Below, in pieces: positions 29,188-38,742 of a stretch of 64,000 nt of DNA. The position numbers and the translations under genes are program-made. Position 1 is the stretch's first letter. Every line of letters starts with the position of its first letter. The DNA lies in NCBI RefSeq assembly GCF_001311925.1, contig NZ_BBCG01000007.1, positions 1 through 64,000 on the forward strand, in the 5' to 3' direction. This stretch comes from Cellulosilyticum ruminicola JCM 14822. Its GTDB lineage: Bacteria; Bacillota; Clostridia; Lachnospirales; Cellulosilyticaceae. Below the pieces are notes generated by a model. The model had not been told where the DNA came from and searched no databases. It saw nothing but the letters and a program-made list of their open reading frames with translations.

Positions 29188-29979
29188 TTGTCACATAAAA
29201 AATTTATTGCAGTTTGTTCTATCTTTCTTATCATAGGTTATTTCTATGTTACTGTAAAAGCTGCCTACTTTATGCCTAATCATAAAACAGTCGATTTAAC
29301 ACCGATTTTAATAAAGGCACAGCTTACAGACGGGGATTATCAGCTCATTTATGAACAAACCGCTATTGCCAAACCCCTTTATGAAGAATTAAAGACCCTG
29401 CCTAATTTTACAGAAAAAATGCAAACATTTCAAGCTGACTACTTGAAAAAGAAAAATGTGAAATGGATTTATATGTGCGCCTATTACCTTTGAAAAACAT
29501 CTTACAAATCCATTTGATGACTATATACAAGGCTTTGAACTTGCCCCTTATCATAATGGTTATATTATTCTCTTTACAAAAGCCGCCCATTCTTTTGGAT
29601 GGCATCACGGCCATGCTGGCATTATCGTTGATGAAAAATATGGTAGGACCTTAGAAGCTATTAGCCTAGGCAAAGGCTGTAAAGAACAAAACATTGAAAA
29701 ATGGCAGTATTCCCCCACCTTTAAAATGATGCAGCTTAAAGATACTTTCTTACAGACACATGCACAGATTGCTTCTTATGCCAAGGACACGCTTAAAAAT
29801 ACGACTTATCATTTACTAAGCTATCCCTATAAAGATATGAACTTTGTCCCTACAAAAACCCAATGTGCCTTACTCATTTGGCAGGTCTTCTATCACTTTG
29901 GCTATGATTAAATACCTATAATCATCTTTTTATCACACCCAAAGATTTAGCCAGTATCCCTCTTTTAGAAGTTCTTTAA
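29188..29979 (+). pseudogene. Broken YiiX/permuted NlpC-P60-type peptidase
   Basis: Starts at TTG 29188 with GGAGG upstream: an N-terminal membrane anchor (FIAVCSIFLIIGYFYVTV), then a domain with GYIILFTK, WHHGHAGIIVDEK and TQCALLIWQVFYHFGYD. These resemble the His and Cys sites of permuted NlpC/P60 (YiiX-type) cysteine hydrolases. Two frameshifts break it. Near 29476-29480 the change is consistent with loss of one GC from a GCGC run. After GYD at about 29909 the change is consistent with one lost T. The C-terminus (LFITPKDLASIPLLEVL) then ends at 29979. Both lesions are outside long homopolymers, so a true pseudogene is likely. Confidence 0.75.
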
Positions 29980-30018
29980 ATTTATGGCTTTAATCCAAAA
30001 AAGACATGGTGATTCAAT

Positions 30019-30192
30019 ATAAAAGAAAATCTTCTTTCTATTCAAGCCTTACTTGTCGATCATTTATTAACTATACTTATCTTTAATCCTGACCATCCAA
30101 TATGCAAAAATTATATTTTAGTCTATAATCTTGATTCACAAAAATTGATTTATTGCTATAGTTTATCTCCTGCTCCTCCTTATAACTTCTAG
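30019..30192 (+). pseudogene. Short coding remnant, family unknown
   Basis: About 57 codons without stop (IKENLLSIQALLVDHLLTIL ... NYILVYNLDSQKLIYCYSLS) ending at TAG 30190-30192. No start codon or ribosome site is visible. The even hydrophobic pattern suggests a former protein end, downstream of the broken peptidase. I cannot name it. Confidence 0.3.
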
Positions 30193-30218
30193 CTATAAAT
30201 AAGCTCTAAAATATAAAA

Positions 30219-30261
30219 AAGAAAGGACGCCTTTTACATCATCTGTAATACGTCCTTTCTC
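30219..30261 (-). terminator. Terminator of the thioesterase gene
   Basis: AGAAAGGACG pairs with CGTCCTTTCT around a 20-base loop. The minus strand ends in TTTTTTATATT. Confidence 0.88.
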
Positions 30262-30268
30262 TCTATTC

Positions 30269-31003
30269 TCACTCTCTAAATGTCATATGTGCCGTAAAAT
30301 AATTTATCTTATTATCTAGGCTTACACCAGCTACTCTATATCCTGCTTCTTTTACAGTCCCTAAAATAACTTTTATTTTATCTTGATACATAACAGGCTT
30401 ATTATAGTTAATTTGCAGACTTTCTACTTCTCGTTCTCTATAAAAATCTAAAGGTAACATATCCAAAATCCACTTCACATACTGTACATTATTCATATGA
30501 CCATTTACATCAAGATCTGAATAACGTGCTTTACGAATTTCTTCTGCAACAATGTTAGTTGGTATTCCCAACTTTGGAAGGATTTCACCCTCATACTCTC
30601 TAACCATTGTACCATTTCCTATATTGTCCGTAATACGTAATGGACGCCCTTTATCTGCATCTAACAACATATAGTTCATTATAATTTGCCCTATTATTTC
30701 ATTTGATTCTCTCATGATGTCAGTTTTCCTTATAACAAAGAACTTCTGACTACCAGCTAGCCATGTATTTAGACTAACTTTTTCCTTCCACTGAATAGTC
30801 TTATTTAAGATATACTTAACTCTGGATACTACCCAATAATAAGTAGGCTTCAATTCATCTTTATAAAATCCTACTCCTATTAAATCTGCATGATGTATCG
30901 CAATGTTTTGCATATTTTTTGCAAGCCCTAGAAAATTAATGTTTCCCAAAAAATCTACATCTTCAAATTCTACCACATAATCTTCTTTTAACTCTATATC
31001 CAT
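30269..31003 (-). CDS. Acyl-ACP thioesterase (FatA/FatB type)
   Basis: 244 residues, two hot-dog domains in tandem. The first (YVVEFEDVDFLGNINFLGLAK ... YYWVVSRVKYIL ... FFVIRKTDIM) and the second (ARYSDLDVNGHMNNVQYVKWILDML) show the family's pattern, with the Asn/His of the catalytic set in DVNGHMNN. It releases fatty acids from acyl-carrier protein in the cytoplasm. Monocistronic with a clear terminator. Upstream, CATAGCT/AGCTATG at about 31029-31049 forms a hairpin in its 5' region. Confidence 0.9.
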   Translation of the reverse strand: MDIELKEDYVVEFEDVDFLGNINFLGLAKNMQNIAIHHADLIGVGFYKDELKPTYYWVVSRVKYILNKTIQWKEKVSLNTWLAGSQKFFVIRKTDIMRESNEIIGQIIMNYMLLDADKGRPLRITDNIGNGTMVREYEGEILPKLGIPTNIVAEEIRKARYSDLDVNGHMNNVQYVKWILDMLPLDFYREREVESLQINYNKPVMYQDKIKVILGTVKEAGYRVAGVSLDNKINYFTAHMTFRE

Positions 31004-31297
31004 TTTTCTCTCCCTAGTATATTAAAGTCATAGCTAAAAAAGCTATGCTAATGATTTATAAACAAGATATCTTTTATGAAAGTATTCTCCTCTAGATATC
31101 ATAAAAACATCTGACACATTTTGAATAAATTCCATTCTAAATGTATAGATATTCATCTCGACTTATTCTAAAACATACAGTATGATAACCATTGGATAAA
31201 AAGAAAAACGTTCTCCCCCTAAGAAACCTTTTCTATGAGGTCATACCTGTATTCTTAGACAGTCAATCCATTCAATGAAAACTTATGTTTTAGCTGG

Positions 31298-31761
31298 TTG
31301 GAAGCCTATAAGCTATACCCGTGTCACATGCCAGGTTGTGTATTCATTGTCATCATCGACCCTATCTCGAAAGGAGCTTATTCTATATCCAAAAATAATT
31401 ATACTTTTATTCAACAAATTCATCTTTTAGACTCCATTAATGGTGTAGGCTTTTTATCTGCTGTTACTATCATGTGCGAAATAGGTGCTTTCAGCATATT
31501 CAAGAGCCCTAAACAACTTTTTGATTATGGTATGGATCCTAAAGTCAATGAATCTAGTAAGTTTAAGGGTACAGAGTGCCCTATGTCCAAACGTGAATCA
31601 CGTATTGCTGTACGAGTAATCTTTGCTGTTGCTCTTGGTGCTGTATTGCCTAAAGTTTGAATATCATTTTTGCAGTACTTAGGGATGGTAAATCATTCGA
31701 ACTTTATTCTCCTAAAGAACATCGTCAAAACTATAAACCACAACTCACACTTATTGCATAA
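31298..31761 (+). pseudogene. IS110-family transposase remnant
   Basis: Residues from HLLDSINGVGFLSAVTIMCEIG through FKSPKQLFDYGMDPKV and MSKRESRIAVRVIFAVAL match the C-terminal (Transposase_20) part of IS110 transposases. About 20 family-typical codons are missing between FAVAL and GAVLPKV, and a frameshift follows. The last part (NIIFAVLRDGKSFE ... HRQNYK) reads in another frame to TAA 31759-31761. No N-terminal catalytic domain remains. The 31003-31297 gap before it shows no other gene. Confidence 0.85.
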
Positions 31762-31917
31762 ACATGCATAAGCAATAGTGAATATAATAATTTTCCAACT
31801 CTTATCAATTGATTTGAGTTTATTAAGGTTACCCTTTTTTAAAAAGTAACCTTTCCAATATTCAAAAAGATTTTTTAGCAATTACCATTGACACTAACTA
31901 GCTGGTCTAAGCTTAGG

Positions 31918-32940
31918 TTATTTGATGAACATAGCATCCCCAAAGCTAAAGAAACGATACCCTTCCTTCACAGCTTCATTATAAGCTGCTAATACATGTT
32001 CCTTCCCTGCTAATGCACTTACTAACATAATAAGTGTAGATTCTGGTAAGTGGAAGTTTGTAATAAGTGCATCAATACATTTAAATGTATATCCTGGATA
32101 AATAAAGATATTTGTCCAACCACTACCTGGTTTAATCATTCCATTTTCATCTGCATTAGATTCTAATGTACGTGTACTTGTTGTCCCAACTGGAATAATT
32201 CTGCCGCCTGCAAGTTTAGTTTCATTGATGATCTTGGCATCTTCTTCTTCAATAATATAAAACTCTGAATGCATTTCATGTTCTAATACGTCTTCAACTT
32301 TAACTGGTCTAAATGTACCAAGGCCTACGTGAAGTGTTACATAAGCAATTTTTACTCCCTTTGCCTCAATCTTAGCAAGTAATTCCTTTGTAAAGTGAAG
32401 TCCTGCTGTTGGTGCTGCTGCACTTCCTTCATTTTTAGAATATACTGTTTGATAACGTTCTTTATCCTCTAATTTCTCGTGAATATATGGTGGTAATGGC
32501 ATCTCTCCTAGCTGATCTAATACTTCTTCAAAGATACCTTCATATTCAAAACTTACAATACGTTTACCATCTTCAATAATTTCTTCTACTGTCGCTTTTA
32601 AAAGTCCTTCACCAAATATAATTTGATCGCCAACTTTTGCTTTTTTCCCTGGTTTTACAAGTACTTCCCAACGTTTTTCATCTTTACGAGTAAGTAATAA
32701 AAATTCTACTTTACCGCCTGATGGACGTGCACCAAATAAACGAGCTGGAATAACTCTTGTGTTATTAAGTACTAAACAGTCACCATCTTGTAAATAATCT
32801 ATAATATCATAAAAATGTTGATGCTTTGTTTCACCGCTTACTTTATCTAATACCATAAGTCTGGAAGTTGTGCGATCCTTAAGCGGTACTTGTGCAATTT
32901 GTGCTTCCGGTAAATCAAAGTAAAAATCTGATGTCTTCAT
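31918..32940 (-). CDS. queA: S-adenosylmethionine:tRNA ribosyltransferase-isomerase
   Basis: 340 residues, full length. It builds epoxyqueuosine on tRNA from preQ1 and the ribosyl part of SAM. Motifs include [60 protein letters not shown] and [16 protein letters not shown]. Good ATG with AGGAG-like site upstream. No terminator is evident. The 125 bases upstream contain AACGCATCTTTGCGTCT at 32999-33015, a small hairpin resembling one at 29156-29175. Confidence 0.97.
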   Translation of the reverse strand: MKTSDFYFDLPEAQIAQVPLKDRTTSRLMVLDKVSGETKHQHFYDIIDYLQDGDCLVLNNTRVIPARLFGARPSGGKVEFLLLTRKDEKRWEVLVKPGKKAKVGDQIIFGEGLLKATVEEIIEDGKRIVSFEYEGIFEEVLDQLGEMPLPPYIHEKLEDKERYQTVYSKNEGSAAAPTAGLHFTKELLAKIEAKGVKIAYVTLHVGLGTFRPVKVEDVLEHEMHSEFYIIEEEDAKIINETKLAGGRIIPVGTTSTRTLESNADENGMIKPGSGWTNIFIYPGYTFKCIDALITNFHLPESTLIMLVSALAGKEHVLAAYNEAVKEGYRFFSFGDAMFIK

Positions 32941-33065
32941 AATCTTCTCCTAAGTCCTTTATCTATTTCATGTAATTTTATCTATTGTTTTGTATTTAAC
33001 GCATCTTTGCGTCTAGAAAATAATAACACTTAGACCAATACTTATCAAGCACCCCTATTTTTCAT

Positions 33066-35086
33066 CTACAATCTAACAGCTTCTTTAGCCATAAAAGAAA
33101 AACGTTTAATATAATTAATATTTCCTCTGTAGATTACTTCTCTATATAAAAGTGCTTCCTCATATTCATACTCTTCGCCTAACAAAAACTTATATAGCCC
33201 CTTTTCATTCTTAAACATCACCTTAAAATCAGGTTCCAATCTAAGCTTTTTGTCTGATACAGTCAATTTGCCATCATTAAATTTTAAAGGTATCTACCAC
33301 CTCGTGAATTACTATATCCTCTTAAAGCAGTCTGTAAGAAATTTTGAATCCAAGTCGTATATTCTAATATAATTTTCTCACTTATGTTATCAAAGTCTAT
33401 CTGTATATATGCCTTTTCATCTTTTAAAGTTTCCAGATTCTTTTCAAAGCTACTTCCAGATTCACTAAAAATCTTTTGTTCTACATAAGCTAATAATTTT
33501 GCTGTTTCTCCTATACCATACTTTCTAATTCTAACATCAGCATAAATACTTCCACCATTTATCAAGTCCGACCCACGTTCCAAACATCCCTTACTTAATA
33601 TTGCTGCAAATGGCCATTGTACTTTGGCTTTAATTACTTCTTCTTTCGCCTCTAATGAAGCAATACTTTGTTTGATAAACCATTCTCCTTGTTTTTGAAA
33701 AGCTTTTAAAAATTCTTCAAAACTATCTATATTTTCTGCTTCACCAGTTAAAGGACCCCATTGTTTTCTCCCCGTTTCTTGCCTTCTACCATTTCTTAAT
33801 GTCAGTTTAAATATATCTCTCACATCTATGCATAATTTTTGACTACCTTCATAACTAAGTCCTGTTCTAGCCAATATGCCATCAGCTAATACTGCATAAT
33901 TACGACTACTTTCAAGTCCTACGCCTTTTCTAATAAGTTTTTTAATACTTTCACTATCTTCCTGTATAATAATTGGAGCTTCATTACTTATAGTTTCAGC
34001 ATATTTTATGTACTCATCTACATTTTTATCCTTATGTATTCTTACATTTACAACTGGAATTTCTTCTTTTAAACTTTTTAAAGCCCTTAAGAACAAATAA
34101 GTTACTGCATTTACACCATCTTCTCCTTTTTCATTTATGCCACCTAATGTTATTCCTAAAGTACTTTCCTCTTTGAGATTTTTACATTCATATAACTTAG
34201 TACATAATTCTTTTATTAAATAAAAAGCCTCTTCTCTTGTGACTTTGCCCATTAATAAATCTTTTTCATAATATGGATATAGTATTTGATCTAACCTTCC
34301 CAAACTCATGCCATCTAAACTATACTCTGCTCCCATAGTGATGATGCAAAACCATATGCACTGAATCGCTTCATAAAAACTATCAGCTGCTTGAGCTGGG
34401 ATTTTGCTGCATGTTCTTGCCATTTTAAAATAAATTTGTTTTTGCAATTGATTTTCTGTTTCTTCACTTAATAGCTTTGCTTTTTCTCCAAGATTTACTA
34501 CATATTTTAAAAGCCCATCTCCTATTTCTTTAATACTTTCATAAAATAAAAGTTTCTCTTCTGTTGACTTATTGCCATTAATGTTTAAACTACGTGCTTT
34601 AATATCTTTTGATTTATCATCCACTTCCTTTAATATTTTTTCTAGACCTTGTTCCAAAATCATTCTAAAATCAGGTATAAAACCTCTATATTCTTCTATC
34701 TTACAAAATCCTTGATTCATAAATTCTACAAGCTGTTGGGTATTTTCATTATTCGTAATTAGATAAGTTGCTAAATCCCTTTTCATCCAATAAGGAAAAA
34801 TATCTTCATTAAGTTTTCTAACTTCCGTTTCTTTAAGCCCTTTCATTCTTAAACTCCGCCAAATAGCTAAATCACCAATTTCAGGATACAAATGAATGCC
34901 TTTTAATTTCGAAGTTAAAGTCCCCATAATAAGATTACATTCTCTAATAATAGGCTTTTTATGACTCAAATAATAATTTATAGCTTTTGCAAATTGTAAT
35001 TTTTCATTTTCAATCTGCCCTTCATTATTCCTTAAATATACTGTAATATAATCTGCACGTTCAATACATAGTTCACATGACGCCAT
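33066..35086 (-). CDS. Glycyl-radical-enzyme-like protein without radical domain, running into an SCP2-like tail (frameshift at about 33290)
   Basis: The first 600 codons align with the barrel of PFL2/glycerol-dehydratase-type glycyl radical enzymes: FYEAIQCIWFCIITMG, MSLGRLDQILYPYYEKDL, then TLGITLGG, and finally YSNSRGGRY where relatives have YTNPRGG. Where the family has the catalytic GCVEP Cys, this protein has LADGIL, so the Cys is Asp by my alignment. The C-terminal Gly-radical domain (RVxGY) is absent. The stop at 33284 is followed at once, in another frame, by about 75 codons (FNDGKLTVSDKKLRLEPDFKVM ... GNINYIKRF) resembling the second half of SCP2 lipid-binding domains. One missing base, for example in CCTTTAAAA near 33290, would join both into a 673-residue protein. 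GAGGAG precedes the ATG. No activase is nearby. Confidence 0.75.
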
Positions 35087-35282
35087 AATTAGTTCTCCTC
35101 CTCTTTGCTCTAAGCTTTATCTCACTCTTCCTTTCCTTAATCTAATTATTATATTATAATTTTTAGAATTTTTCATCTTTTTATAAGTAAAAAATAGAAA
35201 GATTAGCCCACAAAAAGGCTAGTTTTTAAAACTACTTTACATCATTATGGTATAATTAAGAAAAAAACAAGGGGAAATTTTT

Positions 35283-35489
35283 ATGTTTCGTAAAAATACA
35301 GTTCAACAACTTAATATTCAAGATCCAACAATTAATCTACCTAAATATCTGCGCAAAAAGTATGAAAAGAAAACAGGTAGAGACTTGATAAAATAAGAAA
35401 TAGAAGCTCTTGCTGCGCTTATTGAAACAGAGATGAACCTTGATGGCAAAATGCTTCGTATGGATTCTATTATAACTAAGTTAGAATAG
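35283..35489 (+). pseudogene. Internally deleted transposase remnant (IS1182-like)
   Basis: MFRKNTVQQLNIQDPTINLPKYL is the usual N-terminus of a clostridial transposase family. It is followed directly by mid-protein sequence (EIEALAALIETEMNLDGKMLRMDSI). It has a TAA after LIK (35394-35396) and a TAG at 35487-35489. A large internal deletion explains the size. It may belong to the same family as the fragment at 2-229. AAGGGGAAA precedes the ATG. Confidence 0.7.
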
Positions 35490-35533
35490 CTGTTAGGACA
35501 TTCCATCATTTTAAATCTAATTACTACTATAAA

Positions 35534-35578
35534 ATAGGGGAGTATCTCTATCACTTTATAAGATACTCCTCTATTTTT
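35534..35578. terminator. Terminator of the SpoIID-like gene
   Basis: ATAGGGGAGTATCT pairs with AGATACTCCTCTAT around a 13-base loop. A T-run follows on the plus strand and the minus reading has CTATTTTATAG after the stem, so it may act both ways. Confidence 0.8.
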
Positions 35579-35626
35579 ACTTATTTATTCTGCACTTAAT
35601 TACCACTAAACAATGACTATTTTTTA

Positions 35627-37207
35627 TTAATTAACACTTACACCTGTATAATAATATTCTAATATATCTTTATATGAGAAACCTGCTTGTGCCATTCCTT
35701 TTGCACCACTTTGAGACATCCCTACCCCATGTCCAAATCCTTGTCCATAAACCGTAATATCTCCCCAAACTGTTTCTGTATTATTATTGGCTGTCTCTAT
35801 TACAGTTTGTGTTGTAAGACTTCTCATTTGAGTTGCCGATTGTACTGCAAATTTATCAGCTAGAGTTCCCATATTAGTAGCTGTCATAACCATTAAATTT
35901 TTACTAGGAAGGGTCGATTTCCCATTTGCAGAAATAACAGTTACTTCATTATTACTTGTTTGAGCAGCAGCTACTGTATTTGTATTTATATTTCCTAAGA
36001 AACTAAATAACCTGCTCTTTAAAGAACCACCTTGACTACTGCTAAAAAAACTACGTATTTTTTCATCGTTTACAGTATAAGTTCCATTTGTTCCTAATAT
36101 GTTCAGCTCTTGCACGCGTCCCGAACTTGTACGACTTACAATTTGTACACCTTTTGCGCTACCAATATTTACGCCATTATTTGTAAGGCATTTATTAATT
36201 TCACTTAAAGTAATTGTACGTGTCCAAGGTTTTTGTGAGGGCTCTGTTTCATAAGTATCTTTAACCGATTTTAAATAAGGCACTTCACTTCCCCACACAT
36301 TTTGGGCATCCTCTGTTGTGCCACCACTTGTTGAAAAGTATACAGCTTCTGCTACATTGCCGTTATAACGAATCACTTGTCCATTTGTAGCATTAACTGC
36401 TTTATTAGTAGCAGCTGTTTCTGCTAAATAACCGCCATATACCTGTGTTGTTGTTGTATCGATTACATTATAACCACTTTTAGCAAAACGGTTATATTGA
36501 AAGATTGCTATAGATCTTGCTGCTACAGCTTGGGCTTTTAATGCCTCTTGAGGCCATGATGATGGCATTTCTTTCGGCACTACTCCAAATAAATATTCTT
36601 CAATATCTACAATATTATACGGTGTAAGGCCCGATGTTCCACCCATTCCAATAGCACCACGATATTTCTTATTGTCCTTCACTGTTGTAAGTGATAAATT
36701 ACTTGCTTTATCATAACCTCTCATTACAAGAGGCTTCTCATCTTCATTACTAATCAAAAGTAATGTACCAGAATTACTATAAATAGCAATGCTTCTTGTA
36801 AAGTTTTGCCCTCTATTTAAATCATCTTCATTATTCGTTGTATAAACACTATAAACAGATGGTCTAATATAAACTGGTACAGTGCTATTTCCATGATTTA
36901 TAGCATATTCTTTTGCATCATTAAAATTATTAAATGTTACACCTAAATCATATAAACTTTCTTTATTTAAACGCACTGTTATTTGATTTGCATTTAAAAC
37001 ACCTTCTACTTGAAATCCTCTTTCATCATAATATCCAATCTGTATATTAGAATCACTAGATAAGTTAACACTTGCTACGTTTTTATAAACTGATTCTAAG
37101 CCTACCTTAATTATTTCTGGTGTCTTAGAATAAGCCAATGTATAAAAACAGCAAACTACCATAAAACCTATAATGCTTATTAGGCTTTTCTTTCGTGCTG
37201 CTCGCAT
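35627..37207 (-). CDS. SpoIID/LytB-family peptidoglycan lytic enzyme
   Basis: 526 residues, exported: a signal/anchor (LISIIGFMVVCCFYTLAYS), an N-terminal SPOR-like region with YDERGFQVEGV, then the SpoIID domain with YRGAIGM, YNIVDIEEYLFGVVPKEMPSSWPQEALKAQAVAARS (catalytic Glu in KEMP), STSGGTTEDAQNVWGSEVPYL and GQGFGHGVGMSQSGAKGMAQ. SpoIID trims denuded glycan strands during spore engulfment. The shorter paralogues act in lysis or germination. Here the length exceeds SpoIID proper (about 340), so it is a paralogue, not spoIID itself. GAGGAG lies about ten bases upstream of the ATG. Confidence 0.9.
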   Translation of the reverse strand: MRAARKKSLISIIGFMVVCCFYTLAYSKTPEIIKVGLESVYKNVASVNLSSDSNIQIGYYDERGFQVEGVLNANQITVRLNKESLYDLGVTFNNFNDAKEYAINHGNSTVPVYIRPSVYSVYTTNNEDDLNRGQNFTRSIAIYSNSGTLLLISNEDEKPLVMRGYDKASNLSLTTVKDNKKYRGAIGMGGTSGLTPYNIVDIEEYLFGVVPKEMPSSWPQEALKAQAVAARSIAIFQYNRFAKSGYNVIDTTTTQVYGGYLAETAATNKAVNATNGQVIRYNGNVAEAVYFSTSGGTTEDAQNVWGSEVPYLKSVKDTYETEPSQKPWTRTITLSEINKCLTNNGVNIGSAKGVQIVSRTSSGRVQELNILGTNGTYTVNDEKIRSFFSSSQGGSLKSRLFSFLGNINTNTVAAAQTSNNEVTVISANGKSTLPSKNLMVMTATNMGTLADKFAVQSATQMRSLTTQTVIETANNNTETVWGDITVYGQGFGHGVGMSQSGAKGMAQAGFSYKDILEYYYTGVSVN

Positions 37208-37414
37208 TGTCTCGTACTCTCCTCCTCTTGTATAATAAAGCCAATTGCTGATTTTATTATATAGAAATGTTTACTAAAAATCTACAACTTATGCTAATCT
37301 ACTTTTTATAAAGTTCTCTTAAATTCTACACGTTTGTTATTATGTCTTTTTTTAATTAAAATATCCCTCTATCATAAATACTTAACGACTTATCTATAAG
37401 TTTAATAATTAAAA

Positions 37415-37479
37415 AGCCAGATATAATAGTATGCTTAATGTATTTTTAAATACACTTTTCCATACCATCAATATCTGGC
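37415..37479 (-). terminator. Terminator of the murB-rapZ-yvcK-whiA-crh run
   Basis: GCCAGATAT pairs with ATATCTGGC, with a second GTATG/CATAC pairing inside. The minus strand continues TTTTTAATTATT. It follows the HPr-like gene. Confidence 0.88.
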
Positions 37480-37505
37480 AACTATTTTAATAGTTTATAC
37501 TATAA

Positions 37506-37769
37506 TTATTCTACTTCTTGTTCTGATAAAAATTTAATAAGTGCTTCTGTAGCTTCTTTCTCATCTTCACCTTCAGCTCTGATTTCGATTTCTTGACCTT
37601 TGATTGCACCAAGTGACATCATACCCATAATACTTTTTGCGTTAACTTGTTTTTCATTAACGATTACTGCAATATGACTTTCATATTTACTTGCAATTTG
37701 AACAAATAATGCGGCAGGTCTAGCTTCTAACCCATTTTTTAATTCTAATTTAAGTACTTCTTTAATCAT
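37506..37769 (-). CDS. Crh-like HPr protein with Glu at position 15
   Basis: 87 residues with the HPr fold. In PTS HPr the phosphorylated residue is His15 in GLHARPAA. Here the motif is GLEARPAA, so residue 15 is Glu and sugar-phosphate relay is impossible. Ser46, the HPr-kinase site, is kept (NAKSIMGMMSLGA). B. subtilis Crh has Gln at 15 and is encoded by the last gene of yvcIJKL-crh, and this gene is in exactly that place after whiA. It overlaps the whiA end by four bases. I read it as a Crh-type regulator of carbon catabolite control, with a fixed negative charge in place of phospho-His. Confidence 0.88.
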   Translation of the reverse strand: MIKEVLKLELKNGLEARPAALFVQIASKYESHIAVIVNEKQVNAKSIMGMMSLGAIKGQEIEIRAEGEDEKEATEALIKFLSEQEVE

Positions 37770-38727
37770 TTTACATTTCCTCCTCTGGTTTCCCTTAATT
37801 GTTCCGCGATTTCGCTTATTTTTTTGAGTCTATGATTAACGCCTGACTTTCCTACAGGTGGATTAAGTAATTCACCTAATTCCTTTAATGTACTACTTGG
37901 ATACTCCAGTCTATAAGTAGCTACTTGCTGTAAGTTCTCAGGTAATGCCGAAATGCCGATGGTGTTTTGCACATATTCTATATCTTGCATCTGCCTCACA
38001 GCTGCTGATACAGTTTTTTTGAGATTGGCTGTCTCGCAATTCACTATGCGATTTACATTATTTCTTACTTCTTTTACAATGCGCACATTTTCAAGCTCCA
38101 TAAGAGCAATATGTGCACCCATGATGTTTAATAAATCTACAATTTGTGTACCTTCTTTTAAATATAACACATAATTATTTTTACGTGGTACAACTTTAGG
38201 CTCCATTTCTAAAGTAGTCATTACCTCTTGTAGAAATTCTGCATGCTTTATTGATGGATTTACAAATTCCAAGTGATATCCTTTTTCCGGATCACTTACT
38301 GAACCCGCACCTAAAAAGGCTCCCCTCAAGTATGCTCTTTTACAACACGTACTTTGAATAACAGTTAAATCAACATAATCCCTTAATATCATTTTCCCCT
38401 GTTCTTCTTTTAGCAATGTTGTTGCACGCAATATTTTTTCTGCAGCTTGTGAATCATTAAGCTTTAGTACATATATTTGCTTTTTATGAAACTTTTTATT
38501 TTCCTTAAGAACTACCTCTGTATTAATATTAAAAGTTTTTTTACCATTGTAAAGTATTTTCTTGCAATGGCTGCATTTTCAGTTTGAAATTTTATTGAAA
38601 ATTGCTGACTTTCGTATTTTATTTCTCCCGCCATAATGAGCATCGCTGCAATTTCTGCAATCATACAATGTCTAGCACCTAATGGTACACATGTAAGCTC
38701 TTTTTTTACATTGGAGGAAAAAGACAT
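37766..38727 (-). CDS. whiA: WhiA (sporulation/division regulator), split by a one-base shift in an A7 run
   Basis: Full-length WhiA of about 320 residues is encoded, but in two frames. The N-terminus (MSFSSNVKKELTC ... KYFTMVKK) runs into a stop. Reading one base back at GTA AAA AAA CTT gives TFNINTEVVLKENKK and the rest of the protein: the LAGLIDADG-like part (RGAFLGAGSVSDPEKGYHLEF) and C-terminal HTH (LKELGELLNPPVGKSGVNHRLKKI). Eight As instead of seven would restore one frame, and A AAA AAA is a -1 slippery heptamer. The start at 38727 has GAGGTG six bases upstream. Same neighbours as in B. subtilis (yvcJ-yvcK-yvcL-crh). Real mutation, sequence error, or slippage cannot be told apart here. 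Confidence 0.9.
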
Positions 38728-38742
38728 ATTATTCACCTCATC

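Noticed and set aside
31693-31881. Minus-strand 62-codon frame after the IS110 remnant
   Set aside because: It overlaps the antisense of the transposase tail and has no start signal; I see no protein family.
33066-33266. A separate 66-residue gene starting at TTG
   Set aside because: No ribosome site precedes it and its sequence continues upstream to the point where the previous frame stops; better read as the tail of one frameshifted gene.
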